Below are positions 15,591 to 22,615 of a DNA stretch of 25,914 nt, in pieces (the first letter of the stretch is position 1; each line of letters opens with the position of its first letter). Source of the DNA: a candidate division BRC1 bacterium ADurb.BinA292 (GTDB lineage: Bacteria > Sumerlaeota > Sumerlaeia > MVZB01); assembly GCA_002068205.1 (NCBI GenBank), contig MVZB01000011.1:1-25914 (forward strand). The letters run 5' to 3'. The notes under the pieces are model-generated. The model was not told where the DNA came from. It did no database searches and worked only from the letters and a program-made list of their open reading frames with translations. Made by a program: the position numbers and the translations under genes.

Positions 15591-16628
15591 ATGGTTGTGA
15601 GCGGGACATCTCCCGATCCGCCGCAGGCGTTAGGCGAATCTGAGGCGTTTCTGGCGCTGCAGGAGCGGATCTCGCAGGCGGCCCGGACCGACCGGCCGGT
15701 GATCCTGATCGGCGAGCGCGGCACGGGGAAGGAACTGGCCGCGGCGCGGCTGCACCTGCTCTCGGCGCGCTGGGGGCAACCCTACGTCACGCTCAACTGC
15801 GCGTCGCTGGCGCCGACGCTGATCGAATCGGAGCTGTTCGGCCACGAGGCGGGTGCGTTCACGGGGGCCGTGCGGCTGCGCAAGGGCCGGTTCGAGATCG
15901 CCGACGGCGGCAGCCTGTTTCTGGACGAGGTCGCCAACATCCCGCCGACGGTGCAGGAGAAACTGCTGCGGACGGTCGAATACGGGCAGATGGAGCGGGT
16001 GGGGAGTTCAGAGACGCGGCGAGTGGACGTGCGGCTGATCGCGGCGACCAACGTGGATCTGCGCGCCGAAGCGGAGGCGGGCCGGTTCCGGCGGGATCTG
16101 CTCGACCGGCTCGCGTTTGAGGTGATCGTGCTGCCGCCGCTGCGTCGCCGGCGGGAGGATATCGTGCTGCTGGCGCGCCACTTCGCGCGCCGGATGGCCG
16201 GCCAGCTCGGCCTGGAGTTCCAGCCGGAGTTCTCGCCCGCGGCGCGGCAGGCGCTGCTGGCGCATCCGTGGCCGGGCAATGTGCGCGAGCTGCGGAATGT
16301 CGTCGAGCGGATGGTCTACCGCACGCGCGCCCGCTTGATTGAGGAGATCGTCTTCGACCCGTTCGACTCGCCCGACATGCCGGGTGGCGGGCCAGGCCCG
16401 GCCGGAAACGCGCGCGCCGCGTCGTCGCCGGAGGCCGCGGCCGGCCTCGCCGAGCTGGACGCCCTCCCCTTGCCCGCGGCGGTGCGCGCGCTGGAGCTGC
16501 GCCGGTTGCGCGCGGCGCTCGCCGCGACCCAGCATCATCAGCGCCGGGCGGCCGAGCGCCTCGGCCTGACCTACCATCAGTTCCGCGGGCTCTACCGCAA
16601 ACACCAGCGAGACCTGGCGGGGTCGTAA
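15591..16628 (+). CDS. pspF: Psp operon transcriptional activator PspF
   Basis: A 345-residue sigma-54 activator with no receiver or sensory domain. The AAA+ core starts near residue 16: Walker A GERGTGKE (41-48), the sigma-54-contacting GAFTGA loop (88-93), Walker B GGSLFLDEV (106-114), and HPWPGNVRELRNVVERMVYR. After a Gly/Ala/Pro-rich linker comes a Fis-type helix-turn-helix, QRRAAERLGLTYHQFRGLYR, closely resembling PspF. In E. coli, PspA binds PspF and silences it until membrane stress. Divergence from pspA with a sigma-54 site between them supports the same circuit. The ATG lacks an obvious ribosome-binding site. Confidence 0.93.
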   Translation: MVVSGTSPDPPQALGESEAFLALQERISQAARTDRPVILIGERGTGKELAAARLHLLSARWGQPYVTLNCASLAPTLIESELFGHEAGAFTGAVRLRKGRFEIADGGSLFLDEVANIPPTVQEKLLRTVEYGQMERVGSSETRRVDVRLIAATNVDLRAEAEAGRFRRDLLDRLAFEVIVLPPLRRRREDIVLLARHFARRMAGQLGLEFQPEFSPAARQALLAHPWPGNVRELRNVVERMVYRTRARLIEEIVFDPFDSPDMPGGGPGPAGNARAASSPEAAAGLAELDALPLPAAVRALELRRLRAALAATQHHQRRAAERLGLTYHQFRGLYRKHQRDLAGS

Positions 16629-16713
16629 GGGTCCGCCGTTCCGATCCGGCGGATCCGACGGATTCGACCGATCCGACCGATTTTGTTCGGGGCGGGCGCG
16701 AGGGAGCTCGGCG

Positions 16714-17811
16714 TCAGGCCTGATCGACGGCCTTGGGATCAAGCGCGTCGCGCAGGCCGTCGCCCAGGAAATTGAAGGCAAAGACGGTCACAAAGATGAA
16801 GACGCCCGGCGCGAGAACCCATGGCGCCTGCGTCAGCGTGCGCAGATTCTGGCCATCCTGAAGCATCAGCCCCCAGGAGGGTTCCGGCTCCTCGATGCCG
16901 ACGCCGAGGAAGCTGAGGGCCACTTCGCCCAGGATGTAGCCGGGCACGGCGAGCGTCGCCGCGACGATCACGTAGGTGAACGTGTTGGGCAGGACGTGGC
17001 GCAGGATGATGCGCGGCCGCGAGGCGCCCAGCGCGCGCGCCGCCTGGATGTAGTCCAGATCGCGGACGGCGAGGACCTGACCGCGGACGACGCGGGCCGT
17101 GCCGCCCCAGCCGACCAGCCCCAGGATCACGATGATTAGGAGGTAGATCTGCGCCGAGCCCAGGTGCTGGCCGGGCTCCATGCCGAGCAGCGCCAGCAGC
17201 AACGGGTTGTTGCTGGAGAACGCCGCGCGCAGCGCAAGGATCAGATAGAGGTCGGGGACCGACATGATCAGTTCGGTCAGGCGCATCATCGCGCTGTCGA
17301 TCCAGCCGCCGAAATAGCCCGAGAGGCCGCCGACCAGCATGCCGATCGTCATCGTGATGGCGATGCCGATGAGGCCGATGCTGAGCGAGATCTGGCTGCC
17401 GTGGATGATGCGCGAGAAGATGTCGCGGCCGGTGCGGTCGGTCCCGAGCAGATGAAGCCGGACGTTGTCCGCGGCGCCCCCCTCCAGCCCGAACAAATGC
17501 CAGTCCGACTTGATAAACCACCACATGGTATAGCGGTCGCCGCGGACGAAGAACCGGATCGGGTAGCGTTTGCCGACGTCCATGGCGTAGTGGCGGCGGA
17601 GCAGGTCGGGCGGGTGGTCCGGCACGCTGGACTGCGTGGCGTAGGGGCTGTAGGGGGCGATGGGGGCGGCGAACAGCGCGACGAAATAGAAGACGAGCAG
17701 GATGCCGCCGCCGAGGAGCGCGGCGCGGTTGCGCAGCAGACGGCGCGCCACGATGCGCCAGGGCGACTGGGGCGGCGGTTGGCGCGGGGGCTCGGTGGGC
17801 GGGGCGGTCAC
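16714..17811 (-). CDS. Dipeptide/oligopeptide ABC transporter permease, OppC/DppC type
   Basis: A 365-residue inner-membrane permease. After the first membrane segment (about 32-52) there is an extended periplasmic insert of about 70 residues (KRYPIRFFVRGDRYTMWWFI, then SDWHLFGLE), longer than E. coli OppC but seen in some relatives. The core starts LLGTDRTGRDIFSRIIHGSQ. The ATPase-contacting EAA loop is AARALGASRPRIILRHVLPN. The C-terminus FLGDGLRDALDPK is typical. It overlaps the partner permease gene by 4 bp. Substrate is not determinable; no binding protein or ATPase gene lies nearby. Confidence 0.9.
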   Translation of the reverse strand: MTAPPTEPPRQPPPQSPWRIVARRLLRNRAALLGGGILLVFYFVALFAAPIAPYSPYATQSSVPDHPPDLLRRHYAMDVGKRYPIRFFVRGDRYTMWWFIKSDWHLFGLEGGAADNVRLHLLGTDRTGRDIFSRIIHGSQISLSIGLIGIAITMTIGMLVGGLSGYFGGWIDSAMMRLTELIMSVPDLYLILALRAAFSSNNPLLLALLGMEPGQHLGSAQIYLLIIVILGLVGWGGTARVVRGQVLAVRDLDYIQAARALGASRPRIILRHVLPNTFTYVIVAATLAVPGYILGEVALSFLGVGIEEPEPSWGLMLQDGQNLRTLTQAPWVLAPGVFIFVTVFAFNFLGDGLRDALDPKAVDQA

Positions 17812-18794
17812 GACGTCGCGCGATCCTCCAGCTTGATCCGCGGATCGCTCCAGGCCAGCAGCAGATCGGCGATCAGGTTGCCCAGCACCAGCATCGCGGT
17901 GGCCACCAGGACCGACGCCATGACCAGATAGATGTCCTTGTTGAACATTGCGTCGACGGTGAGGCGCCCCAGCCCGGGGTAGCTCATCACCTTTTCGACC
18001 AGGACCGAGCCGGAGAGCAGCGTCGAGAGCGAGAAGCCGAAGATCGTGATCAGCGGGTTGATGGCATTGCGCACGGCGTGCTTGAGCAGCAGCGCGCGCT
18101 CGCCGACGCCCTTGGCGCGGGCGGTGCGGATGTAATCGGCCTGGAGCACGTCGAGCAGTTGGCCGCGCATCTGGCGCATCAGCACGGCCATCATCCCGGT
18201 CCCCAGGACGATCGTCGGCAGGATCAGATGATGGGCCATGTCGAGCATCCGCTCGGCGGTGGACATCGTCGGCCAGTTACGCTGATCGGTGAGGCCGCCG
18301 GTGGGGAACCAGCCGGTGCGCGCCGCCAGGAAAATCGCGAGCAGGGCGAGAAAGACGTTGGGGACTGAGACGCCGAGGAACGCGACCGCCGAGGCGGTCT
18401 TATCGACCAGCGAGTACTGCCGGTAACCGGCGATGATCCCGAGCGGGATCGCCAGCATCCAGGCGAAGACGACCGAGCAGAACGAGAGAATGAGTGTGTT
18501 GAGAACGCGCCCGGCCAGGACATCGAAGACCGGCTGCTTGTATTCGAAGGATCGGCCGAAATCGAGCCGGGTGACGATGTCCTTGAGCCAGAAGCAGTAG
18601 ACGACGGGCCACGGCTGGTCCAGATGAAGGCGTTGGATTTCGGCCTCGATGAATTCGCGCGGGACCTGGGGGTCGAGCCGCTTGCGGTCGAGGAAGTCGC
18701 CCGGCGACTGATTGATGAGAAAGAACGTCAGGAAGGAGACGCCCAGCAGGATCAACAGGCCATGAAAGAGGCGTCGGAGAAGAAAACGCAGCAT
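17808..18794 (-). CDS. Dipeptide/oligopeptide ABC transporter permease, OppB/DppB type
   Basis: ATG at 18794 gives 328 residues starting MLRFLLRRLFHGLLILLGVS; a TTG two codons upstream is a less likely start. The OppB pattern is clear: NQSPGDFLDRKR in the first periplasmic loop, the EAA loop with YIRTARAKGVGERALLLKHA, and the C-terminal SYPGLGRLTVDAMFNKDIYL. It pairs with the downstream OppC-type gene (4-bp overlap) to form the transmembrane channel. No clear ribosome-binding site precedes the ATG, but a good promoter lies about 50 nt upstream. Confidence 0.9.
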   Translation of the reverse strand: MLRFLLRRLFHGLLILLGVSFLTFFLINQSPGDFLDRKRLDPQVPREFIEAEIQRLHLDQPWPVVYCFWLKDIVTRLDFGRSFEYKQPVFDVLAGRVLNTLILSFCSVVFAWMLAIPLGIIAGYRQYSLVDKTASAVAFLGVSVPNVFLALLAIFLAARTGWFPTGGLTDQRNWPTMSTAERMLDMAHHLILPTIVLGTGMMAVLMRQMRGQLLDVLQADYIRTARAKGVGERALLLKHAVRNAINPLITIFGFSLSTLLSGSVLVEKVMSYPGLGRLTVDAMFNKDIYLVMASVLVATAMLVLGNLIADLLLAWSDPRIKLEDRATS

Positions 18795-18845
18795 GGGCAA
18801 ACGCCGGCGGCGCGCAAGGGGAATCAGCCGTCATGCGGCCGGGAC

Positions 18846-18874
18846 ATTATCCCCAAGCCTCCCGCCAGCGACAA
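18846..18874 (-). promoter_or_regulatory. Promoter of the two permease genes
   Basis: TTGTCG (18869-18874) and GATAAT (18846-18851) are 17 nt apart on the minus strand, matching four and five of six consensus bases. The start would be about 45 nt before the OppB-type ATG. This makes the permease pair a separate unit from the upstream ferredoxin-ASKHA gene. Confidence 0.55.
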
Positions 18875-18920
18875 GCGGCCCGTCCGGGGTTTGTGCGGCC
18901 CTGATGTTCTCGTGCCCCTT

Positions 18921-18952
18921 ATGGCGGGTTTTTCGAGAGCCGAGGACGAGGG
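18921..18952 (+). repeat. Dispersed repeat copy (CGAGGACGAGGG family)
   Basis: ATGGCGGGTTTTTCGAGAGC at 18921-18940 matches the reverse complement of 22251-22272 with one mismatch over 22 nt, and 18933-18952 is identical to 6772-6791. The copy ends 10 nt from the stop codon of the ferredoxin-ASKHA gene. In the sense of that gene it reads CCCTCGTCCTCGGCTCTCGA. Confidence 0.75.
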
Positions 18953-18962
18953 ACGGATTCTT

Positions 18963-20600
18963 TTACACGCCCGCGGGAGCCATTTCGTCGGAGGCTTTGA
19001 ACTGCATGCCTTCCACGTAATAGCCGAAGAAGGCGGGGTGGTTCTCCAGCTCGACATGGCCGATCCGATGGACATAAGCGTCGAGCCGGCGGCGCAGATC
19101 GGTTGAGCAGAGGAGCGCCGTGGCGCCCTCGATCGCGGCATTGCCCAGCTTCTCGAATTTTTCCACGGGCATCCGCGGGAGCATGCCGATGCGGATCGCG
19201 TGTTCAATGTCGATATACTGGGCGAATCCGCCGGCCAGATAGAAGCGGTCGACCTCCTCGAGCGTGAGCCCGAGCTCGCGCAGCAGGATCAGGATGCCGG
19301 CGATATTGGCCCCCTTGGCCTGGGCCAGTTCACTGATGTCCTTATTGGAGAGATAGATGCCGGCCGCCTCGGCGATGAGGAAGCGGCCGTCGCCGTCCTC
19401 CAGGCGGCCGAGCATGTTCATCCGGCCGGTACGCAGCAGCTCGCCCAGGGCGTCGATCATGCCTGAGCCGCAGATGCCGGCCGGCGCCGCGTCGCCGATC
19501 ACGCGATAGTCGACCTGGCCGTTTTCCAGCCGGACCGATTCGATCGCCCCTTCGAGGCCCGGCATGCCCCAGGTGACGCGCGCGCCTTCGAAGGCCGGCC
19601 CGGCGGGACAGGAAGCGCAGAGGACGCGCTCGCCGTGGCCGACGACCAGTTCGGTGTTGGTGCCGATATCCATGATGATGACGGGGCGGGCGGCGCGCTC
19701 GACGTCGACGGCCGCGACGCACGCCGCCGTGTCGGCCCCGACATGGCAGGCGATCAGCGGCGCCCCCCAGACGCGCCCCTTGCGGTTGATGGCGAGACGC
19801 AGGCGGGTGGGGCGGCAGGCCAGCGCCGTCGTCTCGCGCTGGCCCTCACGGAACTCGATCTCGCTGACCGACATGAACGGTTTGACGCCGATCGTCTGGA
19901 CGTCGTAGCCGAAGAGCAGGTCGCGCATCGTGGCGTTGCCGACGGCGACGAACTCATAGATGTCGTCGGTTTCGGCGCCGAGGGCTTCGCAGAACTCGCC
20001 AAGCGAGCGATTGAGGTAGGCCACCAGGACCTGCTGCAGATCGCGGCGTTTGGTTTCGCGGTCGTAGGTGATGCGGCCCATGACGTCGCCGCCGCCGAAC
20101 ATCTGCGGATTTTCGAAGCTCTGCGCGGCGACGATCTGGCCGGTCTCCAGATCGACGAGGCGCAGGACGACGGTGGTGGTGCCGATGTCGGCGGCGGCGC
20201 CGAGCAGCGGTCCGCGCCGCTGGGCGATCGGCTCGCCGTCGAGCAGGACGGTGTCGTCCGGGCCGCGCGTGACCGCCGGCGCCAGCGCGACGGGGACCGG
20301 CCGGCCGCTGGCGGCGATCTGCGGCGTGCCGCGGCGCAGCGCATGCGCGTGCACGACCGGCTCGGGGCGCTCCAGCCGGCACTGGCAGGCCAGGCGGTAG
20401 CCCCCGCGCAGGAAATCCTCGTTCTCGGTGCGCGGGTTGAGGGCTTCCTCGCCGGCGGTGACCTGGATGATGCATTCATGGCAGGAGCCATGGCGGCCGC
20501 AGGAGCTGGGCAGCTTGAGGCCAAGCAGATCGGCGGCGTCGAAGAGCGTGGCGCCCGGCTGGATGTCGAGCCGGCGCTGATTGAGGAACAGTTCGGACAC
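18963..20600 (-). CDS. [2Fe-2S] ferredoxin-ASKHA protein, corrinoid reductive activator type
   Basis: GTG at 20600 gives 545 residues with a GGGGGG binding site 7 nt upstream. A longer frame opens at a TTG (20678), but that TTG lies inside the promoter -35 box. Residues 34-43 hold CGRHGSCHEC and a further CQC at 72-74, the cysteines of a plant/adrenodoxin-type [2Fe-2S] domain. The remainder is an actin-like ATPase (ASKHA) with ADIGTTTVVLRLVDLETG, VAVGNATM, IMDIGTNTELVVGH and GICGSGMIDALGELL. This architecture matches RACo/RamA-like proteins that use ATP to re-reduce inactive Co(II) corrinoids. No methyltransferase or corrinoid protein is present, so the partner is unknown. Confidence 0.88.
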   Translation of the reverse strand: MSELFLNQRRLDIQPGATLFDAADLLGLKLPSSCGRHGSCHECIIQVTAGEEALNPRTENEDFLRGGYRLACQCRLERPEPVVHAHALRRGTPQIAASGRPVPVALAPAVTRGPDDTVLLDGEPIAQRRGPLLGAAADIGTTTVVLRLVDLETGQIVAAQSFENPQMFGGGDVMGRITYDRETKRRDLQQVLVAYLNRSLGEFCEALGAETDDIYEFVAVGNATMRDLLFGYDVQTIGVKPFMSVSEIEFREGQRETTALACRPTRLRLAINRKGRVWGAPLIACHVGADTAACVAAVDVERAARPVIIMDIGTNTELVVGHGERVLCASCPAGPAFEGARVTWGMPGLEGAIESVRLENGQVDYRVIGDAAPAGICGSGMIDALGELLRTGRMNMLGRLEDGDGRFLIAEAAGIYLSNKDISELAQAKGANIAGILILLRELGLTLEEVDRFYLAGGFAQYIDIEHAIRIGMLPRMPVEKFEKLGNAAIEGATALLCSTDLRRRLDAYVHRIGHVELENHPAFFGYYVEGMQFKASDEMAPAGV

Positions 20601-20649
20601 GAGGCGCCCCCCCGGGAAGTCGCGCGGAGCAAGCCGCGGATAATTCAGG

Positions 20650-20678
20650 ATAATAACATCTACTTTTCGGGCGAGCAA
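20650..20678 (-). promoter_or_regulatory. Promoter of the ferredoxin-ASKHA gene
   Basis: TTGCTC (20673-20678) and TATTAT (20650-20655) are separated by 17 nt on the minus strand. The predicted transcript starts near 20643, about 43 nt before the GTG start at 20600. This position rules out the upstream TTG as the start if the promoter is real. Confidence 0.55.
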
Positions 20679-20725
20679 CTGGGATCAGTCCCCGTCGCGC
20701 GCCCGGGTGGCGGGATGCGGAGGGA

Positions 20726-21019
20726 TCAGCCCCACGTCTCGCGCCACTCGCCCTCGATGATCGGGTTGGCGGCGATCGGCGGGCGGGCCGCGCGCTCCTC
20801 CGGCTCGCGCCACTGCTGCCACAGGCGCGTAAATCGCGCCACATAGAGCGCCTCGAACAACTCCAGTTTGTCGGGGGCCTCGGCCTCGCACATCGCGCGC
20901 ATCCGCTCGATCTGAATCGCGATGTCGACCCACTCGACATCGGACTGCAGGATCTCGGTGCAGATGCGGTGGGACTGGCGCTTGAGCCGTTCGGCCAGGG
21001 GCAGGTCGGACGATGTCAT
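20726..21019 (-). CDS. Small protein of unknown function
   Basis: ATG at 21019 gives 97 residues with GGAGG 9 nt upstream, better than the in-frame ATG at 21091. The product is helical and charged (LPLAERLKRQSHRICTEILQ, then VEWVDIAIQIERMRAMCEAE), with a Trp/Arg-rich stretch FTRLWQQWREPEERAARPP and the tail IIEGEWRETWG. No membrane segment, signal or known motif was seen. Good binding site and normal codon use argue that it is real. It is separated from the ferredoxin-ASKHA promoter by about 50 nt. Confidence 0.7.
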   Translation of the reverse strand: MTSSDLPLAERLKRQSHRICTEILQSDVEWVDIAIQIERMRAMCEAEAPDKLELFEALYVARFTRLWQQWREPEERAARPPIAANPIIEGEWRETWG

Positions 21020-21226
21020 GATGGGGCTCCTCCCCGGGCGGCCGGACCGCCGCGCGTCCGCCGGCGGCCCGCTTCCTGGTGCTGCCTTCATGCTACCACA
21101 GGCGGCGCAGATCAGTCTTGCGCGCCTGCGTTTTGCGGGCCAAGATCGTCAGCGTTCCGTGCCGGGGCCGTTCCGCGTCCCGAGCGTCGATTTCAGCGGC
21201 GGGAAGATAAGACTGAACCGGTCATC

Positions 21227-21886
21227 ATGCCGATCTACAACGAGCGGGAGCTGATTCGCGAGGTGCTGCGCCGCGTCCGCGCGCAGCCGTTCCGCAAACA
21301 GATGATCCTCGTCGACGATCACTCGACCGACGGGACGTGGGAACTGCTGTGCGAGGAAGAGGGGTCGCGACCCGACACGGTGCTGGTGCGGCACGAGGTC
21401 AACCACGGCAAGGGGATGGCGATCCGCTCGGGGCTGAAGCACGCCGCGGGCGAGATCATCCTGATCCAGGACGCGGACCTGGAATACGATCCGGCCGAAT
21501 TGCCGCGGCTGCTCGAACCGATTGTGGCCGGCCGCGCCAGCGTGGTCTACGGCTCGCGGTTCCTGGGCCGGATCGAAAAGATGCGCCTGCCCAATCGCGT
21601 CGCGAATTACCTGCTGGCGTGGTCCGTTTCGCTGCTGTACGGCCAGCGGATCACCGACGAGGCGACGGCCTACAAAATCTTCCGGCGCGAGGTGATTCAG
21701 GCGATCGATCTGACCTGCCGGCGCTTCGAGTTCTGCCCCGAGGTGACGTCCAAGGTGCTGCGCCGGGGGGAGCGGATCGTGGAGCTGCCGGTCCGCTTCA
21801 CCGCCCGGACATGGGAAGAGGGAAAGAAGATCGGGTGGCGCGATTTTTTCCAGGCGATGTGGGTTTTGGTGAAGTGCCGGTTTTGA
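21227..21886 (+). CDS. Family 2 glycosyltransferase, dolichol-phosphate-mannose synthase-like; start unclear
   Basis: ATG at 21227 gives 219 residues starting MPIYNERELIREVLRRV. GT2 motifs follow: VDDHSTDGT (29-37), NHGKGMAIRSGLKHA, QDADLEYDP (81-89, the DxD metal site), YGSRF and TDEATAYKIFRREVI. Relatives begin a few residues earlier with a strand such as SVIMPVYNE; here in-frame codons upstream of the ATG encode PVI, completing that strand, yet no usable start codon lies nearby in that frame and the ATG lacks a binding site. GGGAAG at 21201-21206 precedes an out-of-frame CTG. A non-standard start, sequencing error or small frameshift is possible. It probably transfers a sugar to a polyprenyl phosphate. 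Confidence 0.82.
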   Translation: MPIYNERELIREVLRRVRAQPFRKQMILVDDHSTDGTWELLCEEEGSRPDTVLVRHEVNHGKGMAIRSGLKHAAGEIILIQDADLEYDPAELPRLLEPIVAGRASVVYGSRFLGRIEKMRLPNRVANYLLAWSVSLLYGQRITDEATAYKIFRREVIQAIDLTCRRFEFCPEVTSKVLRRGERIVELPVRFTARTWEEGKKIGWRDFFQAMWVLVKCRF

Positions 21887-21950
21887 ATCTCAGGATATCT
21901 CAGCTCTTCGTCCGTCGTCTTCGGCCCTCGTCTTCGTGCGCGCTGTTCTG

Positions 21951-22056
21951 CCGTCCCTACGGGCCTCCTTTGGCTTCCTGCGTCCCGTTTCCCGCCCCTG
22001 ACGTAACGGGCTGAAGTCGGCCGTCCCTGACGGGACTGGCCGTGGAACGGGTCCGG
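21951..22056. repeat. REP-like palindromic element, copy 2
   Basis: It has the same order as 11532-11636: CCGTCCCTACGGG, a central CCCGCCCCTGACGTAACGGG region in place of the perfect palindrome, GCTGAAGTC, CCGTCCCTGACGGGACTGG and a terminal GTCCGG. The 19-nt CCGTCCCTGACGGGACTGG core is identical in both copies. The inner stem is less perfect here. Confidence 0.75.
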
Positions 22057-22250
22057 GGAGGCCTCAGCCGATTGCGATGGCGTGAAAAGCCCTCCATTTC
22101 TAGCGTCTCCTGCCCCCTTGCAGGGGTTTGGTCGTAGGGGACGGCGACGCAGGGTTCCGGCCTGCGGCCTCCCGCCTGCGCTTCATTCCGGTCGTCCGCT
22201 TCGCGGACTTGTCCTGTGATCAACGTTGGGGCATTCGCGGCCCTGGTGCC

Positions 22251-22272
22251 CGGCTCTCGAAAAATCCGCCAT
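22251..22272 (-). repeat. Dispersed repeat copy (CGAGAGCCG family), inverted
   Basis: The reverse complement of this segment matches 18921-18942 in 21 of 22 positions. It sits about 365 nt after the glycosyltransferase, in the same sense orientation relative to that gene as the copy after the ferredoxin-ASKHA gene. Confidence 0.7.
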
Positions 22273-22512
22273 GGGGGTCGGCCGCATCTCTCGCCCGGCG
22301 CGTCCAAGCCTGACGCGGAGACGCCGAGCTGCAGAGCGGCGCGCTTGCCAACCGAATCCACAGCGGTGTCGACGCGTTACGATGCAACGCTCTGGCGCCG
22401 CACTCCACGAAAGTTGGCTTGACGCCGCTCCCGGCTCAGGTCAAGCACCACCCAATGCCGTGTGGCGCGAACCTGAGGTGCGCCCTTGCCGGGCGTTTCG
22501 CGCGTTCCGGCG

Positions 22513-22542
22513 TTGAACGGCGCCGGCCACTCCATGTATGGT
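22513..22542 (+). promoter_or_regulatory. Possible promoter of the YpdA-like gene
   Basis: TTGAAC (22513-22518) and TATGGT (22537-22542) are 18 nt apart, each matching four of six consensus bases. A start near 22549 would leave a leader of about 67 nt. Confidence 0.3.
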
Positions 22543-22615
22543 GGAGGGGCCTGTATTCCGGAATCGTCGGCGTCACGCGGACGGTTGTGGAAGCGAAATC
22601 CGTTCATCGACGCCC

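Larger units (their letters stand above)
21887..22612. other. Repeat-rich intergenic region
   Basis: Over 700 nt without a supported gene. It contains a CCGTCGTCTTCGGCCCTCGTCTT tract at about 21911-21935 shortly after the glycosyltransferase stop. The REP-like copy 2 follows at 21951-22056, then a CCCC/GGGG mini-hairpin near 22116-22128, a GCCTGCGGCCTCCCGCCTGC stretch near 22160-22185, and the 22251-22272 repeat. Short open frames here lack protein-like composition. Confidence 0.5.

Noticed and set aside
15591..16628. Two-component response regulator
   Set aside because: The protein begins directly with the AAA+ domain and has no receiver domain; its C-terminal helix-turn-helix and context identify PspF.
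20601..20678. TTG start extending the ferredoxin-ASKHA protein by 26 residues
   Set aside because: The TTG is part of the inferred -35 box, and GTG at 20600 has a good ribosome-binding site and gives the expected ferredoxin N-terminus.
22063..22612. Several short ORFs of 60-96 codons before the YpdA-like gene
   Set aside because: They are compositionally random, overlap one another in different frames and coincide with intergenic repeats.
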